From positions 47,682 through 111,681 of the forward strand of contig NZ_BDCA01000023.1 of the NCBI RefSeq assembly GCF_001613265.1: 64,000 bases of DNA, written 5' to 3'. The notes under the pieces were generated by a model. The model made no database searches. It saw only the letters and a program-made list of their open reading frames with translations, and was not told the DNA's origin. The position numbers and the translations under genes are program-made. This document shows positions 8,308-17,696 of the stretch, in pieces (the first letter of the stretch is position 1; each line of letters opens with the position of its first letter). This DNA is from Nocardia vermiculata NBRC 100427. GTDB taxonomy: Bacteria > Actinomycetota > Actinomycetes > Mycobacteriales > Mycobacteriaceae.

Positions 8308-8937
8308 TCAGCCGGCGGCGTGCAGGCCCAGGTGCAGGGTGGCTGCCCACTGGTGGACAATTTGTTTGCGACGGACCGAGTCGTCGGTGAGGACGTCGGC
8401 CAGGCCGAGTCCGCGGGCCATGTCGAGGGTGGCTTGGACGAGGTGGTGGGCGGTCGGGTCGGAGTCGTCGACGCCGAGCGCCTCCACGGCCAGGCGGTGG
8501 GAAACTCGGCCGAAGCGAGCTTCCAGGGGGACGATGCGTTCGCGCAGGGCCGGGTCCGCGGCGGCGTGGGTCCACACCTGGAGTGCGGCCTTGAACAGGG
8601 GGGTGGTGTAGGACTCGACCAGTTGCGCGACGACGGCCTCGGTGCGGGCCAGGTCGTGGGCGACGGGTTCGGCGGCGGCCGCCTGTAAGGCGGCGGCTTC
8701 GGCCTTGGATTGCGCCATCCGGGCGTCGAACATGTACTCCAGGGCGGCGGTGATCAGGTCTTCGCGGGTGGGGAAATGGTGTTGCGCCGCACCGCGCGAT
8801 ACCCCGGCTCGTTCGGCAACCACCGCGACGGTGGCGGCCGCCCAGCCCATCTCGGCCAGACAGTCGATGGTGGCTTCGAGCAACCGCTGCCGGGTGGCCC
8901 GGCTGCGGTCCTGTTTCGGTTCGTGCGACACGGTCAT
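8308..8937 (-). CDS. TetR-family regulator, last gene of atu-like operon
   Basis: The 209-residue protein has a TetR helix-turn-helix in residues 12-55 (RATRQRLLEATIDCLAEMGW, then VAERAGVSRGAAQHHF) and a C-terminal ligand domain with no assigned effector. It starts 8 nt after the enoyl-CoA hydratase stop and is co-transcribed with the catabolic genes, which suggests autoregulation of the whole operon. A candidate operator lies upstream of the first gene at 17594-17609. Its effector is expected to be an acyl-CoA intermediate, by analogy with AtuR and LiuR-like control. Confidence 0.9.
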   Translation of the reverse strand: MTVSHEPKQDRSRATRQRLLEATIDCLAEMGWAAATVAVVAERAGVSRGAAQHHFPTREDLITAALEYMFDARMAQSKAEAAALQAAAAEPVAHDLARTEAVVAQLVESYTTPLFKAALQVWTHAAADPALRERIVPLEARFGRVSHRLAVEALGVDDSDPTAHHLVQATLDMARGLGLADVLTDDSVRRKQIVHQWAATLHLGLHAAG

Positions 8938-8945
8938 GATGGGCC

Positions 8946-9734
8946 CTATTCTGCCCAGGTCGGTGGGCGGCGCTCGAAGAAGGCCGTCATCCCCTCCACC
9001 ACCTCCGGAGTGCCGAAGAAGCTGCCCGAACGGCGGGCCAGCTCCTCGGCACTGCGCTCGAATTCGGTGAGCAAACTGGCGTTGACCAGGCGCTTACTCT
9101 CCGCCAAGCCCTGTGGCGACCCCCTCCGCAGCGCCTCGCACAGCCGGCCGATCTCGGCGGCCGGATCGTCCGCGGCGACGGTGATCAGCCCGATCCGCTC
9201 GGCTTCGGCAGTGTCGAAGGTCTCACCGGTCTGGAAGTAGCGGGCCGCCGCGCGCGAGGTCATCCGTGGCAACAGCGTCATCGAGATCATGAACGGTGCC
9301 AGGCCGAGCCGCGCCTCGGTGAGCGCGAAAGTGCTCGACGGGCCGGCGACCACGATGTCGCAGGCACCGACGATGCCCATCCCCCCGGCTCGGACATTGC
9401 CGTCGATCTGCGCAAGCACCGGTTTGTGCAGTTCGACTATGCCCTGCAGTACCTCGATCATCCATCCAGTGCGGATATCGGCGGCAGCCGCGGGATCGGC
9501 GTCCAGCGCCTCCTTCAGGTCCGCGCCCGCGCAGAAGGTATTACCGGTGTGGGTGAGGACGATGCCGCGCACCTGCTCGTCCCCGCCGGCCCGGCGCAAT
9601 CCGTCGAGCAGTTCGTGCACGAGTTTCGACGACAGCGCGTTGCGGTTGTGGGGTGAATCGAGGGTGAGCACCGCGAAGCGATCGCGCACCTCGTAGTGCA
9701 CGAAGGAAGCACCGTTTTCGGACGTGTCGGTCAT
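8946..9734 (-). CDS. Enoyl-CoA hydratase/isomerase family protein
   Basis: This 262-residue crotonase-fold protein carries the oxyanion-hole segments HNRNALSS and FCAGADLKEA and the block IDGNVRAGGMGIVGACDIVVAG. Crotonases hydrate an enoyl-CoA double bond. In the operon context it would hydrate a glutaconyl-CoA-type product of the carboxylase (3-methylglutaconyl-CoA or isohexenylglutaconyl-CoA). I start at ATG 9734, which has AAGGAG 6 nt upstream; the open frame extends further without a better site. It is 8 nt upstream of the TetR gene. Confidence 0.9.
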   Translation of the reverse strand: MTDTSENGASFVHYEVRDRFAVLTLDSPHNRNALSSKLVHELLDGLRRAGGDEQVRGIVLTHTGNTFCAGADLKEALDADPAAAADIRTGWMIEVLQGIVELHKPVLAQIDGNVRAGGMGIVGACDIVVAGPSSTFALTEARLGLAPFMISMTLLPRMTSRAAARYFQTGETFDTAEAERIGLITVAADDPAAEIGRLCEALRRGSPQGLAESKRLVNASLLTEFERSAEELARRSGSFFGTPEVVEGMTAFFERRPPTWAE

Positions 9735-9789
9735 CAATTGCTCCTTCGAGTCGCTCGACCGGCGGGTTGCGCGGCCGCCGTGCACGAAA

Positions 9790-10950
9790 TCAGTAGGACC
9801 TGGGCAGGTTCAGCGAATGCTGGGACACGAAGTTCAGGATCATCTCGCGACTGACCGGCGCCACCCGCGCGATCCGGGCCGCGCCCAGCATGCTCGCCAG
9901 CCCCACATCCGAGGTCAGGCCGGACCCGCCGTGGGTCTGGATCGCCTGGTCCAGCGCCTTGATACTGGCCTCGCCCGCAGCGTATTTCGCCATGTTCGCG
10001 GCCTCCGCCGCACCGAAGTCGTCGCCGGAGTCGTACAGCACCGCGGCCTTCTGCATCATCAGCTTCGCCAACTCGAGTTCGATCTTCACCTGGGCCAGCG
10101 GATGCGAAATACCTTGGTGCGCACCGATCGGGGTCTTCCAGACCTGGCGGTCACGCGCGTACTCGACGGCCCGGTCGATGGCGTAGCGGCCCATCCCGAC
10201 AGCCATCGCCGCACCCATGATCCGCTCCGGGTTCAGTCCGGCGAACAGCTGCGCGATCGCGGCGTCCTCCTGGCCGACCAGCGCGGTACCGGGCACTCGC
10301 ACATCGTCGAGGAACAGCGTGAACTGGTTGTCCGGCTCGATGATGTCCATCTCCTGGCGGTTCTTCACGAAGCCGGGAGTGTCGGTGGGCACGATGAACA
10401 ACGCCGGTTTCAGCTTGCCGGTCTTGGAGTCCTCGGTGCGCGAAACGATCAGCACCGCCTCGGCCTGATCCACCCCGGAGATGAAGATCTTGCGGCCGTT
10501 GAGGATCCAGTCACCGCCGTCGCGGCGGGCGGTGGTGGTGATGTTGTGCGAGTTGGATCCGGCATCGGGCTCGGTGATACCGAAGACCATCTTCGACGAG
10601 CCGTCGGCGAGCCTGGTCAACCAGTACTGCTTCTGCTCCTCGGTGCCGTACTTGGTGATGATGGTGCCGCAGATGGCAGGCGAGACCACCATCAGCAGCA
10701 GGCCGGCGCCGCGGGCGGACAGCTCCTCCATCACCAGCGCGAGCTCGTAGATACCGGCGCCGCCGCCACCGTACTCGTCCGGCAGGTTCACGCCGAGGAA
10801 GCCGAGTTCGCCTGCCTCGTTCCACAATTCGTCCAGCGGCTCATTGCGACGGGCCTTGGGCAGGACGTAGTCGGAATAGTTGTATTTCGCGGCGAGTTTC
10901 GCGACCGCCGCCCGCAGTTGCTGCTGCTCGTCGGTTTCGATGAAGCTCAT
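9790..10950 (-). CDS. Acyl-CoA dehydrogenase (second of operon)
   Basis: A 386-residue FAD acyl-CoA dehydrogenase. The flavin/substrate segment FGITEPDAGSNSHNITTTA, the middle-domain motif FISGVDQAEA and the C-terminal helical block IQTHGGSGLTSDVGLASMLGAAR are present. NPERIM in helix G may hold the catalytic Glu, as in isovaleryl-CoA-type enzymes; the MCAD-type YEGT site is absent. It lies 21 nt after the biotin carboxylase gene. It introduces an alpha,beta double bond into a branched acyl-CoA; the exact substrate is unknown. Confidence 0.9.
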   Translation of the reverse strand: MSFIETDEQQQLRAAVAKLAAKYNYSDYVLPKARRNEPLDELWNEAGELGFLGVNLPDEYGGGGAGIYELALVMEELSARGAGLLLMVVSPAICGTIITKYGTEEQKQYWLTRLADGSSKMVFGITEPDAGSNSHNITTTARRDGGDWILNGRKIFISGVDQAEAVLIVSRTEDSKTGKLKPALFIVPTDTPGFVKNRQEMDIIEPDNQFTLFLDDVRVPGTALVGQEDAAIAQLFAGLNPERIMGAAMAVGMGRYAIDRAVEYARDRQVWKTPIGAHQGISHPLAQVKIELELAKLMMQKAAVLYDSGDDFGAAEAANMAKYAAGEASIKALDQAIQTHGGSGLTSDVGLASMLGAARIARVAPVSREMILNFVSQHSLNLPRSY

Positions 10951-10971
10951 GGAATCTCCTGTATTCGGCGG

Positions 10972-13044
10972 CTATTCGACGCTGTCTTCGACATGGACCA
11001 CGGCGAGCACAGTGCCGACGTCGACCTGTTGCCCGGCTACGACATTCAGCTCGGTCAATAATCCGGTGGCCGGGGCCGCGATGGTGTGTTCCATCTTCAT
11101 CGCCTCCAACCACAGAATGGGCTGCCCCTTCGTCACGGTGCTGCCGGCCTCGGCACCCACCCGGATGACCGCTCCGGGCATCGGTGCCAGCAGTGAGCCT
11201 TCGGCCACCTGATCGGCGGGATCGGAGAAGCGCGGCAGCTTGCGCAGCGCGACCGGCCCCAACGGGGAATCGACCGCGACCAGATCGCCGTAGCGGGCGA
11301 TCTCGAATCGCCGGCGCACCGGTCCACGCTCCCCGGGCACCGACAGCACCACCGTGTCCGGGCCGGCCTCGAGCAAGGCGAGCCCGTCGTGCCCGTCGAC
11401 CTCGAGCCCGGTCCGGGTGAGCCGATATCGCACCTCGTGCACGCCGGTGTTCCGGCTCTCATAGCTCTTGTGCTGCGCTTGGGAAGGCAGGTTGCGCCAG
11501 CCGCTGGGCAGACCCGCGCCGATCGTGGCCCGCGACCGGTTCGCCGCCGCATCGGCCAGTGCCGCCGCGACGATCGACAACGCCTCGTCGGACTCGGAGA
11601 CCAGCGCGGCCGCGAGCTGCTCGAGACCGTGGGTGGCGAAGAAGGCGGTATCGGTGTCCCCGGCCAGGAACGCCGGATGCCGCAGCACCCGGACCAGCAG
11701 GTCGCGGTTGGTGACCAGCCCATGGATGCGGGCCCGCTGCAATGCGGTCGCGAGCAGATGCGCTGCCTCGTCGCGGGTGTCGGCGTAGGAGATGACCTTG
11801 GCCAGCATCGGGTCGTAGAACACTCCGACCACCGAACCGGCGACGACCCCGGAGTCCAGCCGCAGACCCGGCTCGGTCAGCACCGTGAATTCGGCCGTGC
11901 CCGCGCCGAATTCGATGCGGTGCACGGGTCCGCTTTGCGGCTGCCAATCCTGGGCCGGATCCTCGGCATACAACCGCACCTCGATCGAATGCCCGCGCAT
12001 CGGTGGTGGCGTCGCGGGCAGCCGGTACCCCTGCGCCACCTGGAGCTGCAGCCGGACCAGATCCAGGCCGGTCGTGCATTCGGTAACCGGATGTTCCACC
12101 TGCAGACGGGTATTCATCTCCAGGAAGAAGAATTCGCCCTGCTCGTCGGCCAGGAATTCGACCGTGCCGGCGCCCTGGTAACCGATGGCCTCCGAAGCCA
12201 GGCGGGCCGCCTCGAACAGGCGCCACCGCATGCTGTCCCGGCGGGGCGGCCATTCGGATCCGGTGCCTTCCCCCGCGCCGCCGATCCGCTCCACCAGGGG
12301 TGACGGCGCCTCCTCGACCACCTTCTGATGCCGCCGCTGGATCGAGCATTCCCGCTCGCCCACCGTCCACACCCGGCCGTGCGTATCGGCCATGACCTGG
12401 ACTTCGATGTGGCGGCCGGTTTCCAGATAGCGTTCACAGAACACCGTCGGATCGCCGAAGGCCGATTCGGCCTCCCGCCGGGCGGCCTCGAGCTGTTCGG
12501 TCAGCTGGGAAAGCTCCCGCACCACCCGCATACCGCGCCCACCGCCACCGGCCGACGCCTTGATCAGCACCGGGAGCATCTCCGCGGTGACCTCGGCCGG
12601 GTCGAGCTGTTTCAGCACCGGAACACCGGCGGCGTCCATCATCTTCTTCGACTCGACCTTCGAGCCCATCTGCTCGATGGCGGCCACCGGCGGGCCGATC
12701 CAGACGAGCCCGGCCTCCTGCACCGTCTTCGCGAATTCCGCGTTCTCGGAGAGGAATCCGTATCCGGGGTGGATGGCATCGGCCCCGGCGGCCTGTGCGG
12801 CCGCAATGATCAGATCGGCGCGCAGATAGGTTTCGGCGGGGGTGTTGCCGGGCAGCCGGATCGCGGCATCCGCCTCGGTCACGTGCGGGGCGTTCGCATC
12901 CGCGTCCGAATAGACCGCGGTCGTGCCGAGACCCATCCGCCGGCAGGTGGCGAAGACCCGGCGGGCGATCTCGCCGCGGTTGGCGACCAGAACGTTCGTG
13001 ATGCGGCCCGCGTCCGGCACGGACGTGCTTCGCGCTGCAGACAT
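10972..13044 (-). CDS. Acyl-CoA carboxylase alpha subunit (biotin carboxylase-BCCP fusion)
   Basis: A 690-residue subunit with biotin carboxylase N-terminal, ATP-grasp (IKASAGGGGRGMR) and C-terminal domains (residues about 15-460), a linker domain, and a biotinyl carrier domain ending the protein; biotin attaches to Lys650 in EAMKM. It carboxylates biotin with ATP and bicarbonate and passes CO2 to the beta subunit encoded just upstream. The ATG at 13044 is 8 nt after the beta-subunit stop. By arrangement it is an MccA or AtuF (geranyl-CoA carboxylase) type; sequence alone does not separate these. Confidence 0.93.
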   Translation of the reverse strand: MSAARSTSVPDAGRITNVLVANRGEIARRVFATCRRMGLGTTAVYSDADANAPHVTEADAAIRLPGNTPAETYLRADLIIAAAQAAGADAIHPGYGFLSENAEFAKTVQEAGLVWIGPPVAAIEQMGSKVESKKMMDAAGVPVLKQLDPAEVTAEMLPVLIKASAGGGGRGMRVVRELSQLTEQLEAARREAESAFGDPTVFCERYLETGRHIEVQVMADTHGRVWTVGERECSIQRRHQKVVEEAPSPLVERIGGAGEGTGSEWPPRRDSMRWRLFEAARLASEAIGYQGAGTVEFLADEQGEFFFLEMNTRLQVEHPVTECTTGLDLVRLQLQVAQGYRLPATPPPMRGHSIEVRLYAEDPAQDWQPQSGPVHRIEFGAGTAEFTVLTEPGLRLDSGVVAGSVVGVFYDPMLAKVISYADTRDEAAHLLATALQRARIHGLVTNRDLLVRVLRHPAFLAGDTDTAFFATHGLEQLAAALVSESDEALSIVAAALADAAANRSRATIGAGLPSGWRNLPSQAQHKSYESRNTGVHEVRYRLTRTGLEVDGHDGLALLEAGPDTVVLSVPGERGPVRRRFEIARYGDLVAVDSPLGPVALRKLPRFSDPADQVAEGSLLAPMPGAVIRVGAEAGSTVTKGQPILWLEAMKMEHTIAAPATGLLTELNVVAGQQVDVGTVLAVVHVEDSVE

Positions 13045-13052
13045 ACCGGTCC

Positions 13053-14651
13053 TCACATCCGGAAGACGCCGAAGCCCGCGGCGCCTTCGATCGGGGCATT
13101 GTGGATGGCGGACAACGCCATTCCCAACACCGTGCGGGTGTCTCGGGGGTCGATGACACCGTCGTCGTAAAGCCGGCCGGACATGAACATCGGCAGCGAT
13201 TCGGCCTCGATCTGTGCCTCGATCATGGCGCGCATCCCCTTGTCGGCCTCCTCGTCGAAGGTGCCGCCCCGGGCCTCGGTCGCGGCGCGGCCCACGATGG
13301 AGATCACGCCGGCGAGCTGGGCGCCGCCCATCACCGCGGATTTCGCACTGGGCCAGGCGAAGACGAAACGCGGATCGTAGGCACGCCCGCACATGCCGTA
13401 GTGCCCGGCACCGTAGGAGGCGCCCATCAGCACCGAAATGTGCGGCACCTTCGAGTTCGACACCGCGTTGATCATCATCGCGCCGTGCTTGATGATGCCC
13501 TTCTGCTCGTACTCCTTACCGACCATGTAGCCGGTGGTGTTGTGCAGGAACAGCAGTGGGGTGTTCGACTGGTTGGCCAGCTGAATGAACTGGGCCGCCT
13601 TCTGCGCTTCCTCGGAGAACAGCACACCGCGGGCATTGGCCAGGATGCCGACCGGGTATCCGTGCAGTTCCGCCCACCCGGTGACCAGGCTGGAACCGTA
13701 GAGCGGCTTGAACTCGTCGAAATCGGAGCCGTCCACGACGCGGGCGACGACCTCGCGCGGATCGAACGGAATTTTCAGATCGGTCGGGACGATGCCGAGC
13801 AGTTCCTCGGGATCGTGCAGTGGTTCGACCACCTCCGCCCGCGGCGCCGGCCCCTGCTTGGTCCAGTTCAGCCGCCGCACGATGGAGCGGCCGATCCGGA
13901 TGGCGTCCTGTTCGTCGGCGGCCAGGTAGTCCGCCAGGCCCGAGGTGCGGGCATGCATCTCGGCGCCGCCGAGCGATTCGTCGTCGGATTCCTCACCGGT
14001 GGCCATCTTGACCAGCGGCGGTCCACCGAGGAACACCTTGGAGCGTTCCTTGATCATCACCGTGTAGTCGGACATGCCGGGGATATAGGCACCACCGGCG
14101 GTCGAATTCCCGAAAACCAGGGCGATGGTAGGGATTCCGGCCGCCGACAGCCGGGTCAGGTCGCGGAACATGCGCCCACCCGGAACGAAGACTTCCTTCT
14201 GCGTGGGCAGATCCGCACCACCCGACTCCACCAGACCGATCACCGGCAGCCGGTTCTCCAGCGCGATATCGTTCATCCGCAGGTTCTTGCGCAAGGTCCA
14301 CGGGTTCGAGGTGCCGCCGCGCACCGTCGGGTCCGGGGCCACGATCATGGCTTCGACGCCCTCGACGATGCCGATGCCCGCGATGACGCTGCCGCCGACA
14401 TGGAATTCGCTCCCCCAGGCGGCCAGCGGCGCCAGCTCCAGGAACGGGGAATCCTCGTCGATGAGTAGTTCGATGCGCTCCCGCGCGGTCATCTTGCCGC
14501 GCTTGCGATGCCGCTCCAGCTTGTCGGGGCCACCGCCGGCGATATTCTTGGCGTATTCCGCCTCGACCTCCGCGAGCTTCTCGGTCATCGCCTCGGCGGC
14601 GGCCTGATAGTCCGCGGAATTCGAATCGATGGATGTACGTAGTGCCGTCAA
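13053..14651 (-). CDS. Acyl-CoA carboxylase beta subunit (carboxyltransferase)
   Basis: The 532-residue protein is a crotonase-superfamily carboxyltransferase of the MCC/GCC type, with KLERHRKRGKMTARERIELL near the N-terminus, the blocks LVESGGADLPTQKEVF and GNSTAGGAYIPGMSDYTVM, and GASYGAGHYGMCGRAYDPRF in the C-half. It transfers carboxyl from biotin to an enoyl-CoA. No ATG or GTG fits; the start is probably TTG 14651, which overlaps the stop of the upstream acyl-CoA dehydrogenase as TTGA, implying translational coupling. The frame is open far upstream, but that part overlaps the preceding gene. Confidence 0.92.
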   Translation of the reverse strand: MTALRTSIDSNSADYQAAAEAMTEKLAEVEAEYAKNIAGGGPDKLERHRKRGKMTARERIELLIDEDSPFLELAPLAAWGSEFHVGGSVIAGIGIVEGVEAMIVAPDPTVRGGTSNPWTLRKNLRMNDIALENRLPVIGLVESGGADLPTQKEVFVPGGRMFRDLTRLSAAGIPTIALVFGNSTAGGAYIPGMSDYTVMIKERSKVFLGGPPLVKMATGEESDDESLGGAEMHARTSGLADYLAADEQDAIRIGRSIVRRLNWTKQGPAPRAEVVEPLHDPEELLGIVPTDLKIPFDPREVVARVVDGSDFDEFKPLYGSSLVTGWAELHGYPVGILANARGVLFSEEAQKAAQFIQLANQSNTPLLFLHNTTGYMVGKEYEQKGIIKHGAMMINAVSNSKVPHISVLMGASYGAGHYGMCGRAYDPRFVFAWPSAKSAVMGGAQLAGVISIVGRAATEARGGTFDEEADKGMRAMIEAQIEAESLPMFMSGRLYDDGVIDPRDTRTVLGMALSAIHNAPIEGAAGFGVFRM

Positions 14652-15796
14652 GATTGGTACCCCAATCGCTTGGCCGCGAGGCTGGTCAGGATTTCGTTGG
14701 TGCCGCCGCCGATGCCGAGAATGCGGACATCGCGGTAGTGCCGCTCCACCTCGGATTCGCGCATGTAGCCCAGCCCGCCGAACAGCTGAACCGCCTGGTG
14801 GGCAACCCATTCCGCGGTTTCCACCGCGGTGTTCTTGGCGAAGCAGACCTCGGCGATCAGGTCGGTCTCGCCCGCGGCGGAGCGTTCGGCGACATGCCGG
14901 GTGTAGACCCGCGCCACGTCGATGCGGCGCGCCATTTCCGAGAGCGTGTTCTGCACGGCCTGGCGGCTGATCAGTGGGCGGCCGAAGGTTTCCCGGTCGC
15001 GGCACCACTGCAGGGTCAGATCCAGGCAACGCTGGGCGTGGCCGTAGGCCTGCACCGCGAGGCCCACCCGCTCGCTGACGAACGCCGCGGCGATCTGCGC
15101 GAACCCAGAGTTCTCGGTGCCCACGAGGTTCGAGACCGGCACGCGCACATCCACATACGACAGTTCGGCGGTGTCGGAGGCCAGCCAGCCCATCTTCTCC
15201 AGCTTGCGGCTCACCGTGAAACCGGGGCGGTCCTTCTCGACCAGCAGCAGCGACACACCGGCCGCGCCCGGACCGCCCGTACGCACGGCGGTCATCACGA
15301 AGTCCGCCCGCACGCCGGAGGTGATGAAGGTCTTGGATCCGTTGACCACGTAGTCGTCACCATCGCGCACCGCGCTGGTGGTGAGGTGGCCGACATCGGA
15401 ACCGCCACCGGGTTCGGTGATGGCCAGCGAGCCGATCTTGTCCCCGGCGAGAGTGGGCTTCACCCAGGTGTCGATCAGCTGCGCGTTGCCCGAGGCCGCC
15501 AGGTGCGGCACCGCGATACCGCAGGTGAACAGGGAGGCGAACAGTCCGCCCGAACAGCCGGCGTAGTGCATCTCTTCGGCCACCACCGCGGCGTCGATCC
15601 CGCTACCGCCGGCACCACCGACCGCCTCCGGGAACTGGATGCCGAGCAGGCCGAGGTCGCCGGCCTTCCGGTGCAGTTCGCGCGGGATCTCCCCGGCGCG
15701 CTCCCAGTCGTCCAGATAGGGCAAGACCTCGCGCTCGGCGAAACCTCGTACAGTCGAACGTAATTCACGCCGCTCGGGCGAATCCCACACACTCAC
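14648..15796 (-). CDS. Acyl-CoA dehydrogenase (first of operon)
   Basis: The start GTG 15796 overlaps the AtuA-like stop (GTGA), giving 382 residues. The flavin segment LAITEPGGGSDVGHLTTSAVRDG and the C-terminal QLFGGLGYMRESEVERHYRD are typical. The C-terminal catalytic position reads GIGGGTNEIL without Glu, as in isovaleryl-CoA and long-chain dehydrogenases, whose base sits in helix G; SERVGLA is the likely equivalent here. In an atu-type pathway this would be the citronellyl-CoA dehydrogenase (AtuD); in a leucine-type pathway isovaleryl-CoA dehydrogenase. Confidence 0.9.
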   Translation of the reverse strand: MSVWDSPERRELRSTVRGFAEREVLPYLDDWERAGEIPRELHRKAGDLGLLGIQFPEAVGGAGGSGIDAAVVAEEMHYAGCSGGLFASLFTCGIAVPHLAASGNAQLIDTWVKPTLAGDKIGSLAITEPGGGSDVGHLTTSAVRDGDDYVVNGSKTFITSGVRADFVMTAVRTGGPGAAGVSLLLVEKDRPGFTVSRKLEKMGWLASDTAELSYVDVRVPVSNLVGTENSGFAQIAAAFVSERVGLAVQAYGHAQRCLDLTLQWCRDRETFGRPLISRQAVQNTLSEMARRIDVARVYTRHVAERSAAGETDLIAEVCFAKNTAVETAEWVAHQAVQLFGGLGYMRESEVERHYRDVRILGIGGGTNEILTSLAAKRLGYQS

Positions 15797-17508
15797 GGTA
15801 GTAGCTCCACTGGTAGATCGATGTAGCGAGAGCGCAGCCATTCGCCGAGCCCCTTGGCTTGTGGATCGAATCGGGCCTGATAGGCGACGCCGAGGCCGAG
15901 CAGATCCTCGACGATGAAGTTCACCGCGCGCAGATTGGGCAGCACATGCCGGGTGACGGCGAGCTTCGCGGTCTCGGGCAGCAGGGCCTTCAGCCGCTCG
16001 ACGGTCAGGGTATGCACCAGCCAGCGCCACTGCTCGTCGGTACGTACCCAGACACCGATATTGGCGTTGCCACCCTTGTCACCACTGCGGGCCAGCGCGA
16101 TCGTGCCCAGCGGTACCCGCCGGGTTTCGCGGTGCGGCAGTGGTTCCGGCAGCTCCGGTTCCGGCACGTCGGTCACCTCGGCCGTCGGCGCGACCGGCGC
16201 GATCGACACCTCGGCGCCGTTCGGCAGCACCACCGTGTGCGCGACGTCGTTCGCATCGACATAGCCCGCGGTGAACACGCCGTAGGGCGAACCGTTTCCG
16301 GGCGGCGAGGTCAGGGTGAAACCGGGATAGCTGGCCAGCGCCAACTCGACTGCGGCACTGGAGAACGCGCGGCCCACCGTCGTCGGATCGGGATCGCGGG
16401 CCACACAGCGCAGCAGTGCGCTGGCCTGCTCCTCGGTCTCGGCGTCGGGCCGGTCCAGGCGCGACAGCGACCAATCCAGTTCCGCGGGTCGCAACCGCAG
16501 CCAACTCTCCAGCTGTTGTTGCACCAGGCGCGCTTTGGCCTCGATATCGAGTCCGGTCAGCACGAAAGTCATCTCGTTGCGGAAGCCGCCGACCGTATTC
16601 AGCGAAACCTTCAGTTTCGGCGGCGGTGCCTCCCCCGTGACACCGCTGATCGTCACGCGATCCGGTCCGTCGGTGCCCAGCCGAATGCTGTCCAGGCGGG
16701 TGGTGACATCCGGACCGGCGTACCGCGCGCTCTGAATCTCGTACACCAACTGGGCACGAACCGTGTCCTCGGTGACCGCGCCCCCTGTTCCGGGGTGTTT
16801 GGTGATCACACTGCTGCCGTCGCGGCGCAACTCCGCGATCGGGAATCCGGGGCGGTTCAGATCTTCGATCTCGGTGAAGAAAGCGAAGTTGCCGCCGGTG
16901 GCCTGGGTACCGCATTCGATGACGTGGCCTGCGACCACCGCACCGGCCAGCTCGTCGAAATCGTCCCGGGACCAGCCGAAGTGGGCGGCCGCCGGACCGA
17001 CGACCAGGGCGGCGTCGGTGACCCGGCCGGTCACGACGATGTCGGCACCTGCGTTCAGCGCCTCGGCGATGCCCCACGCTCCCAGGTACGCATTCGCGGT
17101 CAGGGGCGAGCCCAGGCCCAGCTCCTGGGCTCGGGGCAGCAGGTCGTCGCCGTGCACGCAGGCGATCTTCGCGTCCAGTCCGAGCTTGTCCGCACCTTCG
17201 GCGATGCGCTGTGCCAGACCGGCCGGGTTGAGCCCGCCGGCGTTGACGACGATGCGCACCCCACGCCCGAGTGCCAGGGCGAAGCAGTCCTCGAGCTGGC
17301 GAAGGAAGGTCTTGGCATAGCCGAGTTGGGGATCTTTCATCCGATCCCGACCGAGAATCAGCATGGTCAGTTCGGCGAGGTAATCCCCGGTGAGCACATC
17401 GAGCGGCCCGCCCTCGAGCATCTCCCGCATCGCACTCGCCCGGTCACCGTAGAACCCGGAACAGTTGCCGATCCGGAGCACCTCCGGATCGGAGCCCAGC
17501 TGAGCCAT
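15793..17508 (-). CDS. Acyclic terpene utilisation AtuA-like protein (DUF1446)
   Basis: The 571-residue protein contains the AtuA N-terminal domain (about 1-440; LRIGNCSGFYGDRASAMREM, VVNAGGLNP, ANAYLGAWGIAEALNAGADIVVTGRVTDAAL) fused to the AtuA C-terminal ferredoxin-like domain (about 465-570; LARSGDKGGNANIGV). AtuA is required for citronellol and geraniol growth in Pseudomonas, but its biochemical role is not established. It is the first gene of the operon, with GGAGGAGG ahead of ATG 17508. Its presence is the main argument for a terpenoid or methyl-branched substrate for this cluster. Confidence 0.9.
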   Translation of the reverse strand: MAQLGSDPEVLRIGNCSGFYGDRASAMREMLEGGPLDVLTGDYLAELTMLILGRDRMKDPQLGYAKTFLRQLEDCFALALGRGVRIVVNAGGLNPAGLAQRIAEGADKLGLDAKIACVHGDDLLPRAQELGLGSPLTANAYLGAWGIAEALNAGADIVVTGRVTDAALVVGPAAAHFGWSRDDFDELAGAVVAGHVIECGTQATGGNFAFFTEIEDLNRPGFPIAELRRDGSSVITKHPGTGGAVTEDTVRAQLVYEIQSARYAGPDVTTRLDSIRLGTDGPDRVTISGVTGEAPPPKLKVSLNTVGGFRNEMTFVLTGLDIEAKARLVQQQLESWLRLRPAELDWSLSRLDRPDAETEEQASALLRCVARDPDPTTVGRAFSSAAVELALASYPGFTLTSPPGNGSPYGVFTAGYVDANDVAHTVVLPNGAEVSIAPVAPTAEVTDVPEPELPEPLPHRETRRVPLGTIALARSGDKGGNANIGVWVRTDEQWRWLVHTLTVERLKALLPETAKLAVTRHVLPNLRAVNFIVEDLLGLGVAYQARFDPQAKGLGEWLRSRYIDLPVELLP

Positions 17509-17593
17509 CTGCGCGGCGCCTCCTCCTGCGACGTGACTGGCACAGCGCCTGCGCTGCGTCGCGCTCCAGGGTCACACCGGGCCCGGAAAAAAT

Positions 17594-17609
17594 CAAGCCT
17601 GCGTGCTTG
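17594..17609. promoter_or_regulatory. Candidate TetR operator in divergent atuA-like/mocR region
   Basis: CAAGCCTGCGTGCTTG is a 5-6-5 inverted repeat (CAAGC/GCTTG) in the 188-bp region between the operon's first gene and the divergent MocR gene. TetR repressors of acyl-CoA pathways often use CAAGC-type arms. It is the only clear palindrome in the region, so it is the best candidate site for the TetR encoded at the operon's end. Confidence 0.5.
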
Positions 17610-17696
17610 TTAATTCTGCAGATCCGCAGGTGGGGTCGTTGCGAATCCACCCCGCGCAGTTCGTCGCCGCTCGAAACTCTGCCATGGACGTAGCCT

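Noticed and set aside
9724..11061. 445-codon open frame antisense to the acyl-CoA dehydrogenase
   Set aside because: Shadow of a real gene with conserved motifs; no ribosome-binding site or homologous pattern.
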